A stretch of 5,996 nt of DNA, taken from JACPNK01 sp964479745. Its GTDB lineage: Bacteria; Patescibacteriota; Minisyncoccia; 2-02-FULL-40-12; IGHO2-12-FULL-4. The notes under the pieces are model-generated. The model did no database searches. It was not told the origin of the DNA and worked only from the letters and a program-made list of their open reading frames with translations. Shown here one piece after another: positions 5,929 to 5,996 of this stretch. The translations under genes were made by a program, and so were the position numbers. The stretch spans positions 1-5,996 of the forward strand of contig CAYZNJ010000044.1 of assembly GCA_964479745.1 (NCBI GenBank). Reading direction: 5' to 3'. How positions within the stretch are numbered: position 1 is the first letter of the stretch; each line of letters opens with the position of its first letter.

Positions 5929-5996
5929 GCTTCGCGAACGTTGCTTTTTCCGGACGCTCGCTTTTTTCCAGCGAAAAAGCTCGCTCTTTGAAAGCT
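5929..5996. repeat. Repeat-rich intergenic sequence after the operon, cut by the window edge
   Basis: These 68 bases contain palindromes TTCGCGAA (5931-5938) and AACGTT (5937-5942), a direct repeat GCTCGCT (5956-5962 and 5979-5985, period 23), a near-repeat GCTTTTTCC / GCTTTTTTCC (5943-5951 and 5960-5969), and a stem GCTTTTT (5960-5966) pairing with AAAAAGC (5974-5980). AGCGA (5970-5974) can alternatively pair with TCGCT (5981-5985). I see no gene. It could be an operon terminator region or the edge of a dispersed palindromic repeat; the classical GC-rich stem plus U-tract is not evident. Confidence 0.45.
5960..5980. terminator. Weak terminator-like hairpin after the operon
   Basis: A 7-bp perfect stem (GCTTTTT with AAAAAGC) around a 7-base loop lies 31 bp after the last stop codon. 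Position suits a terminator, but the stem is mostly A-T and no clean T-run follows on the plus strand, so the call is tentative. Confidence 0.25.

Noticed and set aside
1..5996. CRISPR array, tRNA/rRNA, transposase or alternative genetic code
   Set aside because: No spaced direct repeats, cloverleaf, mobile-element gene or in-frame TGA was seen; all five genes read cleanly under the standard bacterial code.

Overview
The window is a compact surface-glycan locus: five protein-coding genes and almost no non-coding DNA. The lineage is most likely Candidate Phyla Radiation (Patescibacteria, Parcubacteria-like). That is inferred from the moderately AT-rich composition, genes packed to within 7-22 bp of each other, the absence of convincing Shine-Dalgarno sequences, and the style of the glycosyltransferases, notably the IFPPDIGGPASYA start and VGDYAW...IDDFQ stretch of the last one. 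No rRNA, tRNA or marker gene is present, so this stays an inference. Across about 1,960 coding codons no TGA occurs in frame, and one gene ends in TGA; this fits the standard bacterial code and argues weakly against the TGA=Gly code of some CPR lineages.

Layout. (1) 3-1670 (+): the 3' part of a membrane enzyme of the O-antigen ligase/polymerase superfamily (Wzy_C type) with a C-terminal TPR region. Its reading frame is open to the left edge, so the gene begins outside the window. (2) 1678-2856 (-): a GT-B (GT4-type) glycosyltransferase convergent with gene 1, with 7 bp between the stop codons. (3) 2879-4060 (+): a second GT4 enzyme, divergent from gene 2 with only 22 bp between start codons. 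(4) 4073-4780 (+): a GT2 enzyme resembling dolichyl/polyprenyl-phosphate sugar synthases. (5) 4777-5928 (+): a third GT4 enzyme overlapping gene 4 by ATGA. Genes 3-5 look like one operon. The last 68 bp hold short inverted and direct repeats and run off the right edge.

How they may work together. The three GT4 enzymes would add sugars from nucleotide-sugar donors to a growing lipid-linked glycan on the cytoplasmic face. The GT2 enzyme would charge a polyprenyl phosphate with a sugar or extend the glycan. The membrane protein would polymerise the glycan or transfer it en bloc to an acceptor outside the membrane. No flippase or nucleotide-sugar synthesis gene is in view.

The most notable non-coding structure is the 22-bp divergent spacer. 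It contains a 9-12-9 inverted repeat with both ATG start codons at mirror positions, and two overlapping extended -10 boxes with -35-like boxes also at exact mirror positions. I read it as a symmetric bidirectional promoter producing two nearly leaderless mRNAs. A second point is an A AAA AAA slippery heptamer in the correct phase directly before the stop codon of gene 4, where a -1 slip would fuse genes 4 and 5.
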